From NCBI GenBank assembly GCA_030017715.1, contig JASEIU010000002.1, positions 1-64,000 of the forward strand: a DNA stretch of 64,000 nucleotides. Direction: 5' to 3'. A program made the translations under genes and the position numbers. Positions 1 through 8,550 of this stretch are shown piece after piece. Positions within the stretch are counted from its first letter, which is position 1; every line of letters begins with the position of its first letter. The notes below the pieces were generated by a model. The model made no database searches. It was not told the DNA's origin and saw only the letters and a list, made by a program, of their open reading frames with translations. This DNA is from Candidatus Saccharicenans sp. (GTDB lineage Bacteria > Acidobacteriota > Aminicenantia > Aminicenantales > Saccharicenantaceae).

Positions 1-62
1 ACCTCTATCAAAAACTTTTCCCTCTGCCTGGATACCATGTATCTGCCAACGACCCGGCCGGA

Positions 63-213
63 TTGCCTGTCTGTTTCTGCGGGTAAAAGGCCTGTCACAG
101 CCCGCCTCCTGCCGTCCTCGTTCCACTCACCACCTGCGGGGATCAGTTGCACCTGCCGGCTCAAGGAGCTGCCCCGAGCCGCCGGGCTTCAAGCCAGGCC
201 GACCTTCAGGCAA
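63..213 (+). promoter_or_regulatory. possible degenerate cobalamin riboswitch / structured leader
   Basis: The leader of the importer operon has complementary ends, TTGCCTG at 63-69 and CAGGCAA at 207-213, which could form a closing P1 stem. Between them lie GGGTAAAAGG at 81-90 and AAGCCAGGCCGACC at 191-204, which resemble the conserved GGNTAAAAGGGAA and AAGCCAGGAGACCTGCC segments of cobalamin riboswitches. The B12 box (GCCACTG) is not recognisable, and a repeat-like segment (about 91-150) occupies the middle. It may be a decayed or repeat-interrupted riboswitch, or chance similarity. Confidence 0.28.
91..150 (-). repeat. degenerate copy of the CCTGTC/GACAGG interspersed repeat
   Basis: Read on the minus strand, this stretch matches the right half of the repeats at about 3604-3687 and 49845-49929: a GAGTGG/GGGTGG-type segment, then CGAGGACGG, AGGAGGCG and GTGACAGG. 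The left half is not clearly recognisable. No gene is supported in 1-417. A TATAAT-like -10 lies at 375-380, without a convincing -35. Confidence 0.5.
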
Positions 214-417
214 AGAGAGACTTCTCCCGGCCGGCGGGCATCAGTTCTGGAAAATAATAAGGTCGATTGGCCCCCAGCATTCAACGAAATTTGCCCTGCC
301 TTCATCCCATCCGGACCCGGCCGCCGATTCCGCCCTCCCCGGTCTTCAAAATAGCTAATCGGAGAAAATAAATCTATAATATTAGTTATTCAGTTCATCA
401 TAGAGGCAGCGGCGTCG

Positions 418-1260
418 ATGAAATTTCTGTCGGTTGAAAAACTCGAAGCCGGCTACTCAGAGCTTCCAGTCATTTCTGACATTTCTCTGGAAATAGAGCC
501 GGGAGAATTCCTGGCCGTCTGCGGTCCTAACGGCTCGGGCAAGAGCACTCTGGTAAGAGCCGTTCAAAAGCTGACCCCCTTTGTCCGGGGAAAAGTCATT
601 TTAAATAACAGGAGCCTGTTTGAGCTCAAGCCCCGGCAGGTTGCCTCTCTGCTGGCCTACGTCCCCCAGGTGTTTGAACCGGTCTTTGCTTTCAGCGTGG
701 AAGAAACTGTGGCCATGGCTCGCTATTACCGGCAGCCCGGGCGACTGGCGGGATTTACCGAGCGTGACAGAGCGGCCGTTGAAGAAGCGATGAGGCTGAC
801 CGATGTCTCGAGTTTGCGAGAAAAGAAGCTCAACGAATTGAGTGGTGGGGAACGGCAGCGGGTGTTGATCGCCAGAGCCCTGGCCCAGGACACCCCGGCG
901 CTTCTGATGGATGAACCAAGTTCCCATCTGGACCTTAATTTCCAGCTTCAGGTCTACTGGTTATTAAAGGAACTGCAGAAAAAACGGGGCAAGGCCATTC
1001 TGGTGGCTGAACATAATCTCAACCTGGCGGCTGCTTATTGCTCGAACCTCATTTTCATCAAAAACGGTAAAATCTTTGCCCGCGGACGGCCGGAAGAGCT
1101 TCTGGAAAAAGAAATAATCAGACAGATTTTCGGGGTGGAAGTGGAGGTCAGAACTAACAGGTCCACAGGCCTTCCTGAAATTTCCCTTGTTCATCCCGGT
1201 TCAGAACCCGGGATATTCCCGAAAGCAACCGTTCCCGGCCCCGGCGTAGAGAGCAGATGA
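418..1260 (+). CDS. ABC transporter ATP-binding protein (BtuD/FecE family)
   Basis: Cytoplasmic ATPase subunit of a metal-chelate (cobalamin, heme or ferric-siderophore) importer. The 280-residue protein has Walker A GPNGSGKST at 36-44, a Q-loop near YVPQ at 81-84, the ABC signature LSGGERQRV at 141-149, Walker B LLMDEP at 162-167 followed by the D-loop SSHLD, and an H-loop histidine in AEHNLN near residue 200. This is a complete nucleotide-binding domain plus a short C-terminal tail. The next gene starts inside its stop codon (ATGA), and substrate-binding and permease genes follow directly, so the three form one operon. The substrate cannot be decided from this subunit. Cobalamin is the slightly preferred guess because of the BtuF-like partner and the possible riboswitch remnants upstream. 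Confidence 0.93.
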   Translation: MKFLSVEKLEAGYSELPVISDISLEIEPGEFLAVCGPNGSGKSTLVRAVQKLTPFVRGKVILNNRSLFELKPRQVASLLAYVPQVFEPVFAFSVEETVAMARYYRQPGRLAGFTERDRAAVEEAMRLTDVSSLREKKLNELSGGERQRVLIARALAQDTPALLMDEPSSHLDLNFQLQVYWLLKELQKKRGKAILVAEHNLNLAAAYCSNLIFIKNGKIFARGRPEELLEKEIIRQIFGVEVEVRTNRSTGLPEISLVHPGSEPGIFPKATVPGPGVESR

Positions 1261-2321
1261 TGAGAGAAATGATGTTTTCGACCGAAACGACGACCGCCCT
1301 GACCAGTAAAACGGTTCGCCCCCGCTTTTGGCCGTCAGGTCGGCGCAGGGAACGTATATCAAGCCACAGCCTGGACAGCTATTTAAGTAGCCCAGACGCC
1401 GGCCGGCAGCCCCGGCTCCTGATTCTCCTTCCGTTTTTTCTTTTTCTGTCGGCAGCCGCGGCGCTCCACCCGCAAGTTAGGGAATTTCGAGACGACCTCG
1501 GCCACAGCATGCGTCTGGCTTCCTGCCCGCAGAGAATCGTCTCTCTGGCGCCTAACCTGACCGAAATACTTTTCGCCCTCGGTCTGGAAGACGAAATAGT
1601 CGGAGTTACCAGGTACTGCGATTATCCGGAAGGAGCCAGAAGCAAAGAAATCGTGGGCGGGCTGATTGACCTCAACCTCGAAAAGATCCGCAGCCTGAAA
1701 CCTGAACTGGTGCTCGGTTTCCGAGGAAATCCCAGGCGAGTGATAGATCGTCTCTACCGGCAAAAAATTCCGGTCTATGTCTTCGACTCCGGCCGAACCT
1801 TCGACGACCTGTTCGCCCTGATCGCCAGAATCGGCCAGCTCGCCTGCCGGCAGGAACAGGCAGCCACATTGATTGCCGGGTTGAAGCAGCAAATCGCGGA
1901 AACAGAAAAATTCCTGCCGCCTTCCGGCAGGCCAAAGAGAGTCTTCCTGACCATGTTCGGCCAGGGGTCTGGTCTCTGGACCTGCGGCCGCGACAGTTAT
2001 CTCAGCTACCTCCTCCGGAAAGCTAATGCTGAAAATGTGGCTGCCCGGCAGGAGGGGAACTGGCTGGTTTACAACCGGGAAAAACTTGTAAAGGATGACC
2101 CGGAGTTGATTCTGATTCTGAGCCGCAGCCGGAAAGACTTCGAACAGGCCGGGAACTGGTTTTCGGCCCAGCCGGCCTTTCGGAAAATATCGGCCCTCCG
2201 GGATGGCAGATTCTTCTTCCTGGACGAAAACCTGTTCAGCCGTTTCGCTCCCCGGTTGGTGGAAGCCTATCGCCAACTGGTTTTAACACTTTACCCGAAC
2301 CGGGAGGCCGGAAGACAATGA
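1257..2321 (+). CDS. ABC transporter periplasmic substrate-binding protein (BtuF-like)
   Basis: Helical-backbone metal-receptor family protein that would capture a metal chelate outside the cytoplasmic membrane and deliver it to the permease. The segment RIVSLAPNLTEILFALG (about residues 87-104) is typical of BtuF-type proteins, and the two-lobed length of about 270 residues after the signal region fits. The ATG at 1257 overlaps the preceding stop but gives an odd 50-residue hydrophilic extension before a hydrophobic segment (LLILLPFFLFLSAAAAL). That segment is probably the signal peptide or anchor. No in-frame start close to it was seen, so either the extension is real or a non-standard start is used. 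The permease gene overlaps the stop codon. Confidence 0.88.
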   Translation: MMREMMFSTETTTALTSKTVRPRFWPSGRRRERISSHSLDSYLSSPDAGRQPRLLILLPFFLFLSAAAALHPQVREFRDDLGHSMRLASCPQRIVSLAPNLTEILFALGLEDEIVGVTRYCDYPEGARSKEIVGGLIDLNLEKIRSLKPELVLGFRGNPRRVIDRLYRQKIPVYVFDSGRTFDDLFALIARIGQLACRQEQAATLIAGLKQQIAETEKFLPPSGRPKRVFLTMFGQGSGLWTCGRDSYLSYLLRKANAENVAARQEGNWLVYNREKLVKDDPELILILSRSRKDFEQAGNWFSAQPAFRKISALRDGRFFFLDENLFSRFAPRLVEAYRQLVLTLYPNREAGRQ

Positions 2322-3316
2322 AATCCGCCTCCCGTCTTAGAACCCTGCAGCTTGGCCTGCTGCTGTTGACGTCGCTGGGATTTCTGCTGTCGCTGATGCT
2401 GGGCCCGGTTAAGACCTCCCCTGCCGAAGTTATCGGGGCGATCTTTTCAGGCTCGGGCCAGCTGGCGGACATCATTTTGAGCCTTCGTCTCCCCCGGGCT
2501 CTGCTGGCCTATCTGGTCGGGGCCTGTCTTTCTCTTTCCGGAACCATACTCCAGGGTTATTTTCGCAACCCCCTGGCCGACCCCTTCATCTTAGGCGCTT
2601 CATCCGGAGCTTCGCTGGGAGCTGTGCTGAGTCTGCAACTGGGGCTGGCCGTCAACCTGGCCGGACTTTCGGCCCAGAGCCTGCTGGCCCTGTTGACCAG
2701 CCTGCTCCTGGTGAGCGGCGTTTACCTGATTTCAGAAAGGCGGCGCTTCCAGACCGGAGAGTCTCTGCTGCTGACCGGAATTGCCGCCGGAGCCCTGGCC
2801 TCGGCCCTGACTTCTTTCCTGCTTTTCCGCCGGCCTGACGCTTATGAACAGGCGGTCTTCTGGCTGCTGGGCAGCTTTTCGCTGGCCGACTGGCAACAGG
2901 TCTGGCTGATTTCGGTCTCTCTGGCGCTGGCCGCCTTCTTCGCCCAATACCTGGCCAGGGATATGAATTTGCTAAGTCTCGGCGATGAAACCGCCCGCTC
3001 GCTCGGCTGTCCCGTCCAGTCGGTAAGAAGAGTTTTTCTCGTCCTGGCCACGCTGCTGGCTTCCTTTTCGGTTTCAGTGGCCGGAATCATCGGATTTGTC
3101 GGCCTTATTGTCCCGCATGCTGTCAGACTCCTCATCGGGCCCGACCACCGCCGCCTGTTCCTGCATTCGGCCCTGGCCGGGGGCCTGTTTCTGCTCATCT
3201 CAGACCTTATAGCCAGGCTGGTGTTTTCGCCCTCCGAGCTTCCAGTCGGGGTGGTTACGGCCGCCTTTGGAGCCCCGTTTTTTATCTACCTATTAAACAG
3301 GCCCCGCCCCTCCTGA
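2318..3316 (+). CDS. FecCD/BtuC-family ABC transporter permease
   Basis: Integral membrane subunit, 332 residues, rich in hydrophobic helices (about ten expected for BtuC/FecCD). It contains the family segments SLSGTILQGYFRNPLADPF near residue 70 and GFVGLIVPHAVRL near residue 265, the latter being the usual coupling region near the ATPase. The start ATG overlaps the stop of the binding-protein gene, so translation is probably coupled. It is the last gene of the operon; a repeat-rich gap follows. Substrate range (cobalamin, heme, siderophore) is inferred only by family. Confidence 0.93.
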   Translation: MKSASRLRTLQLGLLLLTSLGFLLSLMLGPVKTSPAEVIGAIFSGSGQLADIILSLRLPRALLAYLVGACLSLSGTILQGYFRNPLADPFILGASSGASLGAVLSLQLGLAVNLAGLSAQSLLALLTSLLLVSGVYLISERRRFQTGESLLLTGIAAGALASALTSFLLFRRPDAYEQAVFWLLGSFSLADWQQVWLISVSLALAAFFAQYLARDMNLLSLGDETARSLGCPVQSVRRVFLVLATLLASFSVSVAGIIGFVGLIVPHAVRLLIGPDHRRLFLHSALAGGLFLLISDLIARLVFSPSELPVGVVTAAFGAPFFIYLLNRPRPS

Positions 3317-3455
3317 CCACCTATTATCTTAACCGCCACCCTTTTTCTCCTGCCCACAGCAATGATGGCAGATGCCTGGCGCGCTCCCACAGTTTTCTCC
3401 TTCCAGCCCGAGCCGGCGACGGAACAGAAAGGGATGGATTTACTTATGGCGGCGA

Positions 3456-3541
3456 GGCCTGTCTTCCGTTGGATGGAGCCGCAGGGTCTCCCTGCGGCGG
3501 AATCGGCGAGCGAGGCCGGCGGGGGCACGTTGCGACAGGCT
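3456..3541. repeat. interspersed hairpin repeat, unit A (CCTGTC...GACAGG)
   Basis: An 80-90 bp imperfect palindrome bounded by CCTGTC at 3458 and GACAGG at 3534, with an inner CCGCAGGG/CCCTGCGG stem. It lies in the 430-bp gap after the permease gene. It is related to unit B just downstream and to a copy near 49.85 kb, and is preceded or followed by the shared spacer AATCCGGGCCAATAAA. The short overlapping reading frames here look like chance ORFs. Confidence 0.6.
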
Positions 3542-3549
3542 CCTCCTGT

Positions 3550-3690
3550 TAATCCGGGCCAATAAATAATCGGCGATGAAAGGTTTTCAGAGGGTGGCAC
3601 TGCGTGTCTCCGAACCGCCCGCAGCGAAAGGGGTACCTCTCGGAGGGATGGGTAAAGCGAGGACGGGAGGAGGCGCGCCGTGACAGGCCC
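3550..3690. repeat. interspersed hairpin repeat, unit B
   Basis: Starts with the spacer AATCCGGGCCAATAAA (3551 on) and continues through AAAGGTTTTCAGAGGGTGGCA, CCGCCCGCAGCG and GATGGGT to GAGGACGGGAGGAGGCGCGC and GTGACAGG (3681-3687). Nearly the same series occurs at 49793-49929, which fixes the repeat boundaries well. It sits directly upstream of the promoter of the next gene. Confidence 0.75.
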
Positions 3691-3710
3691 CCCAGACAAA
3701 TTCTTTAAGA

Positions 3711-3740
3711 TTGACAAGCGCCTCCATTTTGCCTTAATGT
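3711..3740 (+). promoter_or_regulatory. sigma-70-type promoter for the DUF948/YtxH pair
   Basis: A perfect -35 TTGACA (3711-3716), an 18-bp spacer and -10 TAATGT (3735-3740). Transcription would start near 3747, only about 3 bases before the ATG at 3750, which also lacks a Shine-Dalgarno sequence. The message may therefore be leaderless. Confidence 0.6.
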
Positions 3741-3749
3741 AAAGATATC

Positions 3750-4121
3750 ATGCTGCTGACTTTCAACCAGGTTCTTTTCCTGATCCTGACTGTAGCTGCT
3801 GCGGTGCTGGTGGTATTTCTGGTTCTTTTCCTGGCCCAGCTCCGGCGAACGGCCAGGGAAGCCGAAAAATCGTTTCAGGACCTGCAGCTGGTGTTGCACA
3901 AGCTGGAAAAAATCGAGGACAAACTCGACCGGCGTCTGGATGAGGCGGGAGCCATCATCGACTCAACCAGAAAGACCCTTTCCGGGCTGTCGGAGCTGTC
4001 GCTGTTCATGACCACCAGGCTGGTCAAGCCGGCCTCGCGTTTCTGGCCGGTGCTCTTTCCCCTGCTGCGCCTCGGTTGGCAGCTAATGAAAAAAAGAAAG
4101 GAGAGAAAAAATGTCAGATAA
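3750..4121 (+). CDS. DUF948-like small membrane protein
   Basis: A 123-residue protein with one N-terminal transmembrane helix (about residues 6-28), followed by a charged, heptad-like cytoplasmic segment (RRTAREAEKSFQDLQ onward) and a basic C-terminus. This layout matches DUF948 proteins, which are often encoded beside YtxH proteins; their biochemical role is unknown, with envelope stress or general stress association suggested for Gram-positive relatives. The next gene starts inside this one (overlap about 11 bases), so the pair is co-translated. No enzymatic motif is visible. Confidence 0.75.
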   Translation: MLLTFNQVLFLILTVAAAVLVVFLVLFLAQLRRTAREAEKSFQDLQLVLHKLEKIEDKLDRRLDEAGAIIDSTRKTLSGLSELSLFMTTRLVKPASRFWPVLFPLLRLGWQLMKKRKERKNVR

Positions 4122-4437
4122 CAAAGGATCCTCTTTTGTTGACTATTTATTGACTTTTATGGCCGGCGCAGCCACCGGTTTCATCCTGGGAATCCTTTTT
4201 GCTCCGGCCAGTGGCAAGGAGACCAGACAGAAAATCAAAGAACAGGCCAAGAAAGGTCAACAACTGGCCGCTGAAGGCTATCAGAAGGTGGCCAGAGAAG
4301 CCGAGAAAGGCGTCAAAATTGCCAGGGAAAAAGCCGGGGAAGGAATCGAGGCCATAAAGGAATTCATCGAAAAGAAAAAGGGTGATTACGTTAGAAAAGA
4401 ACCTGAGTTCCCGGAAGATCTGGACACAGAAAAATAA
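4111..4437 (+). CDS. YtxH domain-containing protein
   Basis: A 108-residue protein with the classic YtxH layout: a hydrophobic helix rich in glycine (FMAGAATGFILGILFAPASG, about residues 17-36) followed by KETRQKIKE and a long lysine/glutamate amphipathic tail up to residue 108. YtxH proteins are membrane-anchored stress-associated proteins without a known enzymatic function. Translation overlaps the DUF948 gene upstream. The SD-like GGAGAG just before the ATG supports this start. Confidence 0.82.
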   Translation: MSDNKGSSFVDYLLTFMAGAATGFILGILFAPASGKETRQKIKEQAKKGQQLAAEGYQKVAREAEKGVKIAREKAGEGIEAIKEFIEKKKGDYVRKEPEFPEDLDTEK

Positions 4438-4482
4438 ACGATAAATTTTCTTAAACTGCTTTTATCGTCAGTAAGGGGGCGG

Positions 4483-5823
4483 GTGCATATGAGGAGCAGG
4501 ACCGTAAAATTAATATCAGGTTGCTTGCTGTCGGCGCTGGTGCTCTGGCCGTTTCAGGTGCCCGGCCAGCCCGTCATCGACCAGAAACTGGCCCGGACCA
4601 TCGACCAGGAAATTGAGAAGAACCGGGCCGAAATGATCAAGGTTAGGCGCTTCCTGCATATGAATCCCGAGCTCAGCAACCGCGAGTTTGAAACGGCCAG
4701 GCTGGTGGCCAGCAAATTGTCATCTCTCGGCCTGGAAGTTAAAACCGGGGTGGCTGGAACCGGAGTGGTCGGGCTGTTGCGTGGCGCCCAGCCTGGACCC
4801 ACAGTGGCCATCAGGGCCGACATGGATGCCCTGCCCGTTCAGGAATTAAACACTTTTCCCTATCGTTCGCTCAATCCCGGGGTGATGCACGCCTGCGGAC
4901 ATGATGTTCACATCACCATCGCCCTGGGCGCAGCCACCGTTTTATCAACGATCAAGAATAGAATCCAGGGCAACGTTAAGTTCATCTTCCAGCCGGCTGA
5001 AGAAGGCCTGCCGCCGGGAGAAGAAGGCGGGGCGGCTCTGATGATCAAGGAAGGGGTCCTGGACAATCCGCCCGTCCGGGCTATCTTTGCGCTTCATGTC
5101 TGGCCGGAACTGAGAGTGGGCCAGGTCGGTTATGCTGCCGGTTATCTGATGGCCAGCTCGGATAATTTCACCATTACCGTTGAGGGCAAGAGCGCTCATG
5201 CGGCCAGACCCCAGGAGGGCATAGATGCCGTGGTCCTGGCGGCTGAGATTATCAGCAATCTCCAGACCATAGTCAGCCGAGCCATCGACCCAACCGAACC
5301 TGCGGTCATCACCATCGGAAAAGTCCAGGGGGGCACCAGGGCCAACATCATTGCCGAAAAGGTCGAAATGGAAGGCACGGTTCGCACCCTGAATGACGCG
5401 GTCCGGGACAGGATGCCGGTGCTGATGGAAAATATCATCCGCGGCCTGACCGGCAGTTATGGAGCCGGCTACAGTTTCAAGTACGAAAAAGGCACCCCGC
5501 CGGTCTACAACCATCCGGACCTGGTCCAGGCCATGGTGCCGGTTCTGGAAAACGCCCTTAGTCCGGACCAGTTGGTTCCGGTCAAACCACAGATGGTAGC
5601 CGAAGACTTTGCCCTACTGGCCGAGAAAGTGCCGGCACTCATGTTTCTGCTCGGAGTCAGAAGTCCCGGCCAGAGCAGCGCCCCTCCGCTTCACAGCCCA
5701 TATTTCAATCCTGATGAAAGAGCCATTCCTGTGGGTATAAAGGCCATGTGTCACCTGGTGATATCCGCCCTGGAACAGCAGGCTTCTCTGAAAGGCGCCA
5801 ACCAGCCGGCCATCGTCAGATAG
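4483..5823 (+). CDS. secreted M20-family amidohydrolase/carboxypeptidase
   Basis: Zinc/manganese-dependent amidohydrolase of the M20D type (hippurate/IAA-amino-acid hydrolase, N-acyl-amino-acid deacylase relatives), 446 residues. An N-terminal signal peptide (about 1-28, ending VPGQP) predicts export. Metal-centre motifs are intact: RADMDALP at 111-117, HACGHDVH at 136-143 and FQPAEEG at 169-175, with a later LHVWPE histidine. The dimerisation (lid) domain lies between about 205 and 330. A second in-frame ATG at 4489 is an equally possible start. ComEC follows 3 bases after the stop and is likely co-transcribed, though functionally unrelated. The substrate is unknown. Confidence 0.9.
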   Translation: MHMRSRTVKLISGCLLSALVLWPFQVPGQPVIDQKLARTIDQEIEKNRAEMIKVRRFLHMNPELSNREFETARLVASKLSSLGLEVKTGVAGTGVVGLLRGAQPGPTVAIRADMDALPVQELNTFPYRSLNPGVMHACGHDVHITIALGAATVLSTIKNRIQGNVKFIFQPAEEGLPPGEEGGAALMIKEGVLDNPPVRAIFALHVWPELRVGQVGYAAGYLMASSDNFTITVEGKSAHAARPQEGIDAVVLAAEIISNLQTIVSRAIDPTEPAVITIGKVQGGTRANIIAEKVEMEGTVRTLNDAVRDRMPVLMENIIRGLTGSYGAGYSFKYEKGTPPVYNHPDLVQAMVPVLENALSPDQLVPVKPQMVAEDFALLAEKVPALMFLLGVRSPGQSSAPPLHSPYFNPDERAIPVGIKAMCHLVISALEQQASLKGANQPAIVR

Positions 5824-5826
5824 TAA

Positions 5827-8211
5827 ATGCCCGCTCCCCTGCTGCTGCCGGCCCTCAGTTTCATTTCCGGAATTATATTCTCAATTATCTTAAAGGCCGG
5901 TTTTTCCTGGCACCTGGTTCTGCTGACCGGGTCGCTCCTGGCCGCCGCCTGGTTTGGATACGGATTCAGGAAAGACCGGGCGGTTCATTGGTTGATAATA
6001 GGCGGCTTTTTCCTGGCCGGCTTCAGCCTGCACAGCCTGGAATACAGCCGGCATCAGAGTAACGAGCTGAGGCAACTCCGGTCAGAAGGTTATCTTGATT
6101 TCAGGGGCCGGGTGGTGCGTTCGCCGGACCGACGGCCGGACCGAGACCTCCTGACCATTAGAGTTGAAGCAGCCTGGGTGGCCGGGGCGGAAAAAAGAAT
6201 AAGCGGTAACCTTCGGCTGGCGGTGGCTCATTCCAGCACGGCCCAGGAACCGCTCGAATTTCTGGCCGGGGACCTGGTGGAATTTTCAGCCACCCTGAAT
6301 CCGGAGGAAAGCTTCAGGAATTTTTTCCCGGACTTTATGCCGCGATATCTTCGCAGCCAGAGAATCCAGGCCCGGGCTTTTACCAAGAGCCCGCTGCTGA
6401 TCAAGAAGCTGAACCGGAAGAATCTAACTGCGGCCGGCTTTTTTTCGGGTCTGAGAAGAAAACTGCAGCAGGGCATAGAAAAAGATTTTCCCGGCCCGGA
6501 CCGATTCAGCCTGTCCCCCGAAGGCGCGGTTCTGGAAGCTCTTCTCCTGGGCGCCGACGGACGGCTGACCAAAGAGACCGAGCTCAAGTTTCAGAAAACC
6601 GGGCTCTATCACCTGCTGGCCATTTCTGGAGCCCATGTGGCCGTGGTCACCCTTCTTTTTTATTCTTTTCTCGGCCTGTTAATCATCAGGAAAAGGACGA
6701 TCCATCTCATCCTGCTGGCCGCTCTGATTTTTTATGCCTTTCTGGTGGAGGGCCAGCCCTCGGTTTTCAGGGCGGTTATCATGGCTTCTCTTTTTCTGCT
6801 GGGCAAGCTGATCTCAGCCGACACCAACCTGCTCAACACTCTGTCGCTGTCGGCTCTGGTGCTTCTGGTGCTCAATCCTTTCAGCCTGGAAGACGTCGGT
6901 TTCCAGCTGACTTTTCTGGCCACTCTGAGTCTGGTTCTTTTCTTCAAGCCCATTTTTAATTTCCTGCCGAAGCTGCCGTTGCGGATTTCCGAGATGACCG
7001 CCCTGTCGCTGGCGGCGGTGGCCGGAACCATGCCGATTATAATCAGCAATTTTAACCGGGTGACCTTCGCCTCCCTGATTCTCAACCTGCCGGAAGCGCC
7101 GCTCATGGGCCTGATCATGGCTGTCGGCTATATCTACCTGGCGGCGAATTCCCTGCTGCCCGCCGCCGGCCATCTCCTGTCGCTGGCTCTCAAGTGGTTG
7201 ATAAAGCTTTTTTCCTGGATCGCCGTCTGGCTTGAGCCGCTGGACTCGCTTTCCTATCGGCTTCCGGCGCCGCCGACCCTGGTGGTTATCGGTTTTTATC
7301 TGTTCCTGCTGCTGCTTCTGATTAAGCCGCGTTTCCGTCTCCAGAAACTTTTCACAGCTGCCGGGCTGGCCGTTTTTTTTCTTATTATGATTACCTATCC
7401 CATCAGGCCGCGAGGCGACAGGCTGACCATAACTTTCCTGGACGTGGGTCAGGGGGACTCGGCAGTGGTTGAATTTCCCGGAAGGCAAGTCATGGTTATC
7501 GATGCCGGAGGCTTTATTCAGAGCAGCTTTGACCCGGGCGAAAGTCTGGTCTCCCCTTACCTCTGGCAACGCGGTTATAAAAAAATAGATTACCTGGTCT
7601 GCAGCCATTTTCATCCCGACCATGCCGGCGGCCTGCCGGCTCTGGCCCGGAATTTTCGGGTCGGCGAGTTCTGGTTTCCTGAAGAGCAAGGCGGCCGGCT
7701 GCAAGAAGAAATAATCCGGGCGCTTTCAAGAAAAACCGTGAAAAGAACGCTCAGGGCCGGTTTCAACCAGACAATCGACGGTTGCCGGATTGAGGTTCTT
7801 TACCCCGACGAACAGGCCCGGATTCTTTTCCGCCCGGGTAATGACCTGTCGGCAGTCCTCAAGATAGATTGCGGGGAGCAATCATTTCTTTTCGCGGCCG
7901 ACATCACCGCCCCGGCCGAAGAATACCTGATCAGCCGGCAAGCAGAAAAATTGGGAGCAATTGTCTTGAAGGTCCCCCATCATGGCAGCCGCTCTTCCAC
8001 CAGCCCCGGTTTCCTGGATAAAGTTTCTCCGTGCTGGGCGGTGATCACAGCCGGAAGAAACAACATTTACGGCTTTCCCGACAGCCAGGTTCTGGAAAGG
8101 CTGGAAGCGGCCGGGGTCGAGATACGAAGAACAGACCGCGACGGGGCTGTCAGATTTGAGCAGGGCCAGGCCGGCCTGGTCATCAGAACCGCAGCTTCAG
8201 TCGCCGATTAA
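5827..8211 (+). CDS. comEC: ComEC/Rec2 DNA-uptake channel protein
   Basis: Inner-membrane protein that moves transforming single-stranded DNA into the cytoplasm. The 794-residue length is typical. Order: N-terminal membrane helices and an OB-like DUF4131 segment (about 1-190), the Competence membrane domain (about 230-520, containing LLAISGAHVAVV), then a metallo-beta-lactamase-like domain starting with DVGQGDSAV at about 539 and with CSHFHPDHAGG near 592-602 and KVPHHGSRSS later. HxHxDH is conserved, so the proposed nuclease site is intact. With the type IV pilus genes at 30-38 kb this suggests natural competence, an inference only, since comEA and other genes are not in the window. Confidence 0.95.
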   Translation: MPAPLLLPALSFISGIIFSIILKAGFSWHLVLLTGSLLAAAWFGYGFRKDRAVHWLIIGGFFLAGFSLHSLEYSRHQSNELRQLRSEGYLDFRGRVVRSPDRRPDRDLLTIRVEAAWVAGAEKRISGNLRLAVAHSSTAQEPLEFLAGDLVEFSATLNPEESFRNFFPDFMPRYLRSQRIQARAFTKSPLLIKKLNRKNLTAAGFFSGLRRKLQQGIEKDFPGPDRFSLSPEGAVLEALLLGADGRLTKETELKFQKTGLYHLLAISGAHVAVVTLLFYSFLGLLIIRKRTIHLILLAALIFYAFLVEGQPSVFRAVIMASLFLLGKLISADTNLLNTLSLSALVLLVLNPFSLEDVGFQLTFLATLSLVLFFKPIFNFLPKLPLRISEMTALSLAAVAGTMPIIISNFNRVTFASLILNLPEAPLMGLIMAVGYIYLAANSLLPAAGHLLSLALKWLIKLFSWIAVWLEPLDSLSYRLPAPPTLVVIGFYLFLLLLLIKPRFRLQKLFTAAGLAVFFLIMITYPIRPRGDRLTITFLDVGQGDSAVVEFPGRQVMVIDAGGFIQSSFDPGESLVSPYLWQRGYKKIDYLVCSHFHPDHAGGLPALARNFRVGEFWFPEEQGGRLQEEIIRALSRKTVKRTLRAGFNQTIDGCRIEVLYPDEQARILFRPGNDLSAVLKIDCGEQSFLFAADITAPAEEYLISRQAEKLGAIVLKVPHHGSRSSTSPGFLDKVSPCWAVITAGRNNIYGFPDSQVLERLEAAGVEIRRTDRDGAVRFEQGQAGLVIRTAASVAD

Positions 8212-8488
8212 ATCCCGCCTCTTACCGGACAAAACATATTTTTTCATTATGCGGCGCAATCCGGCTTAAGTCCGACCGACCCGGCGGGCTCCAGATTTAT
8301 TACGGGCCCTGTTATAAATTCTCTCTCTTCTTTTATTAATCGTGAAACCTGAACATTTTTTTTAAATCCTCTTCCCTCGAAAAAGCTGCCTGTAAGAATA
8401 TCAGGCCCCGCCTCAATCTTTATGCTCTCCCGGATATGAAGCATCGCTGTTTCCGCGCCTAATGGCCAAGATATCAGGAGAGTGGCCC

Positions 8489-8550
8489 GGCCTGACTCCC
8501 GCCGCCCGCAGGGGAAGGGGTTCCCCTGATAAACTGGCAATTTGACAGCC
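8489..8550. repeat. degenerate copy of the CCTGTC/GACAGG repeat
   Basis: Within the 370-bp gap after comEC. GAGTGGCCCGGCCTGACTCC, then GCCGCCCGCAGGGGAAGGGG, then TTCCCC and a terminal GACAG (8544-8548) follow the order of the intact copy near 49.84-49.93 kb, but the second arm is shortened. The rest of the gap (8212-8480) shows no supported gene. Confidence 0.5.

Noticed and set aside
37-354. 105-residue open frame ahead of the importer
   Set aside because: It runs through a repeat and the leader; proline/arginine-rich with no domain, and no Shine-Dalgarno precedes it.
3362-3565. Overlapping short frames in the permease/DUF948 gap
   Set aside because: They lie inside the repeat units and are explained by repeat sequence.
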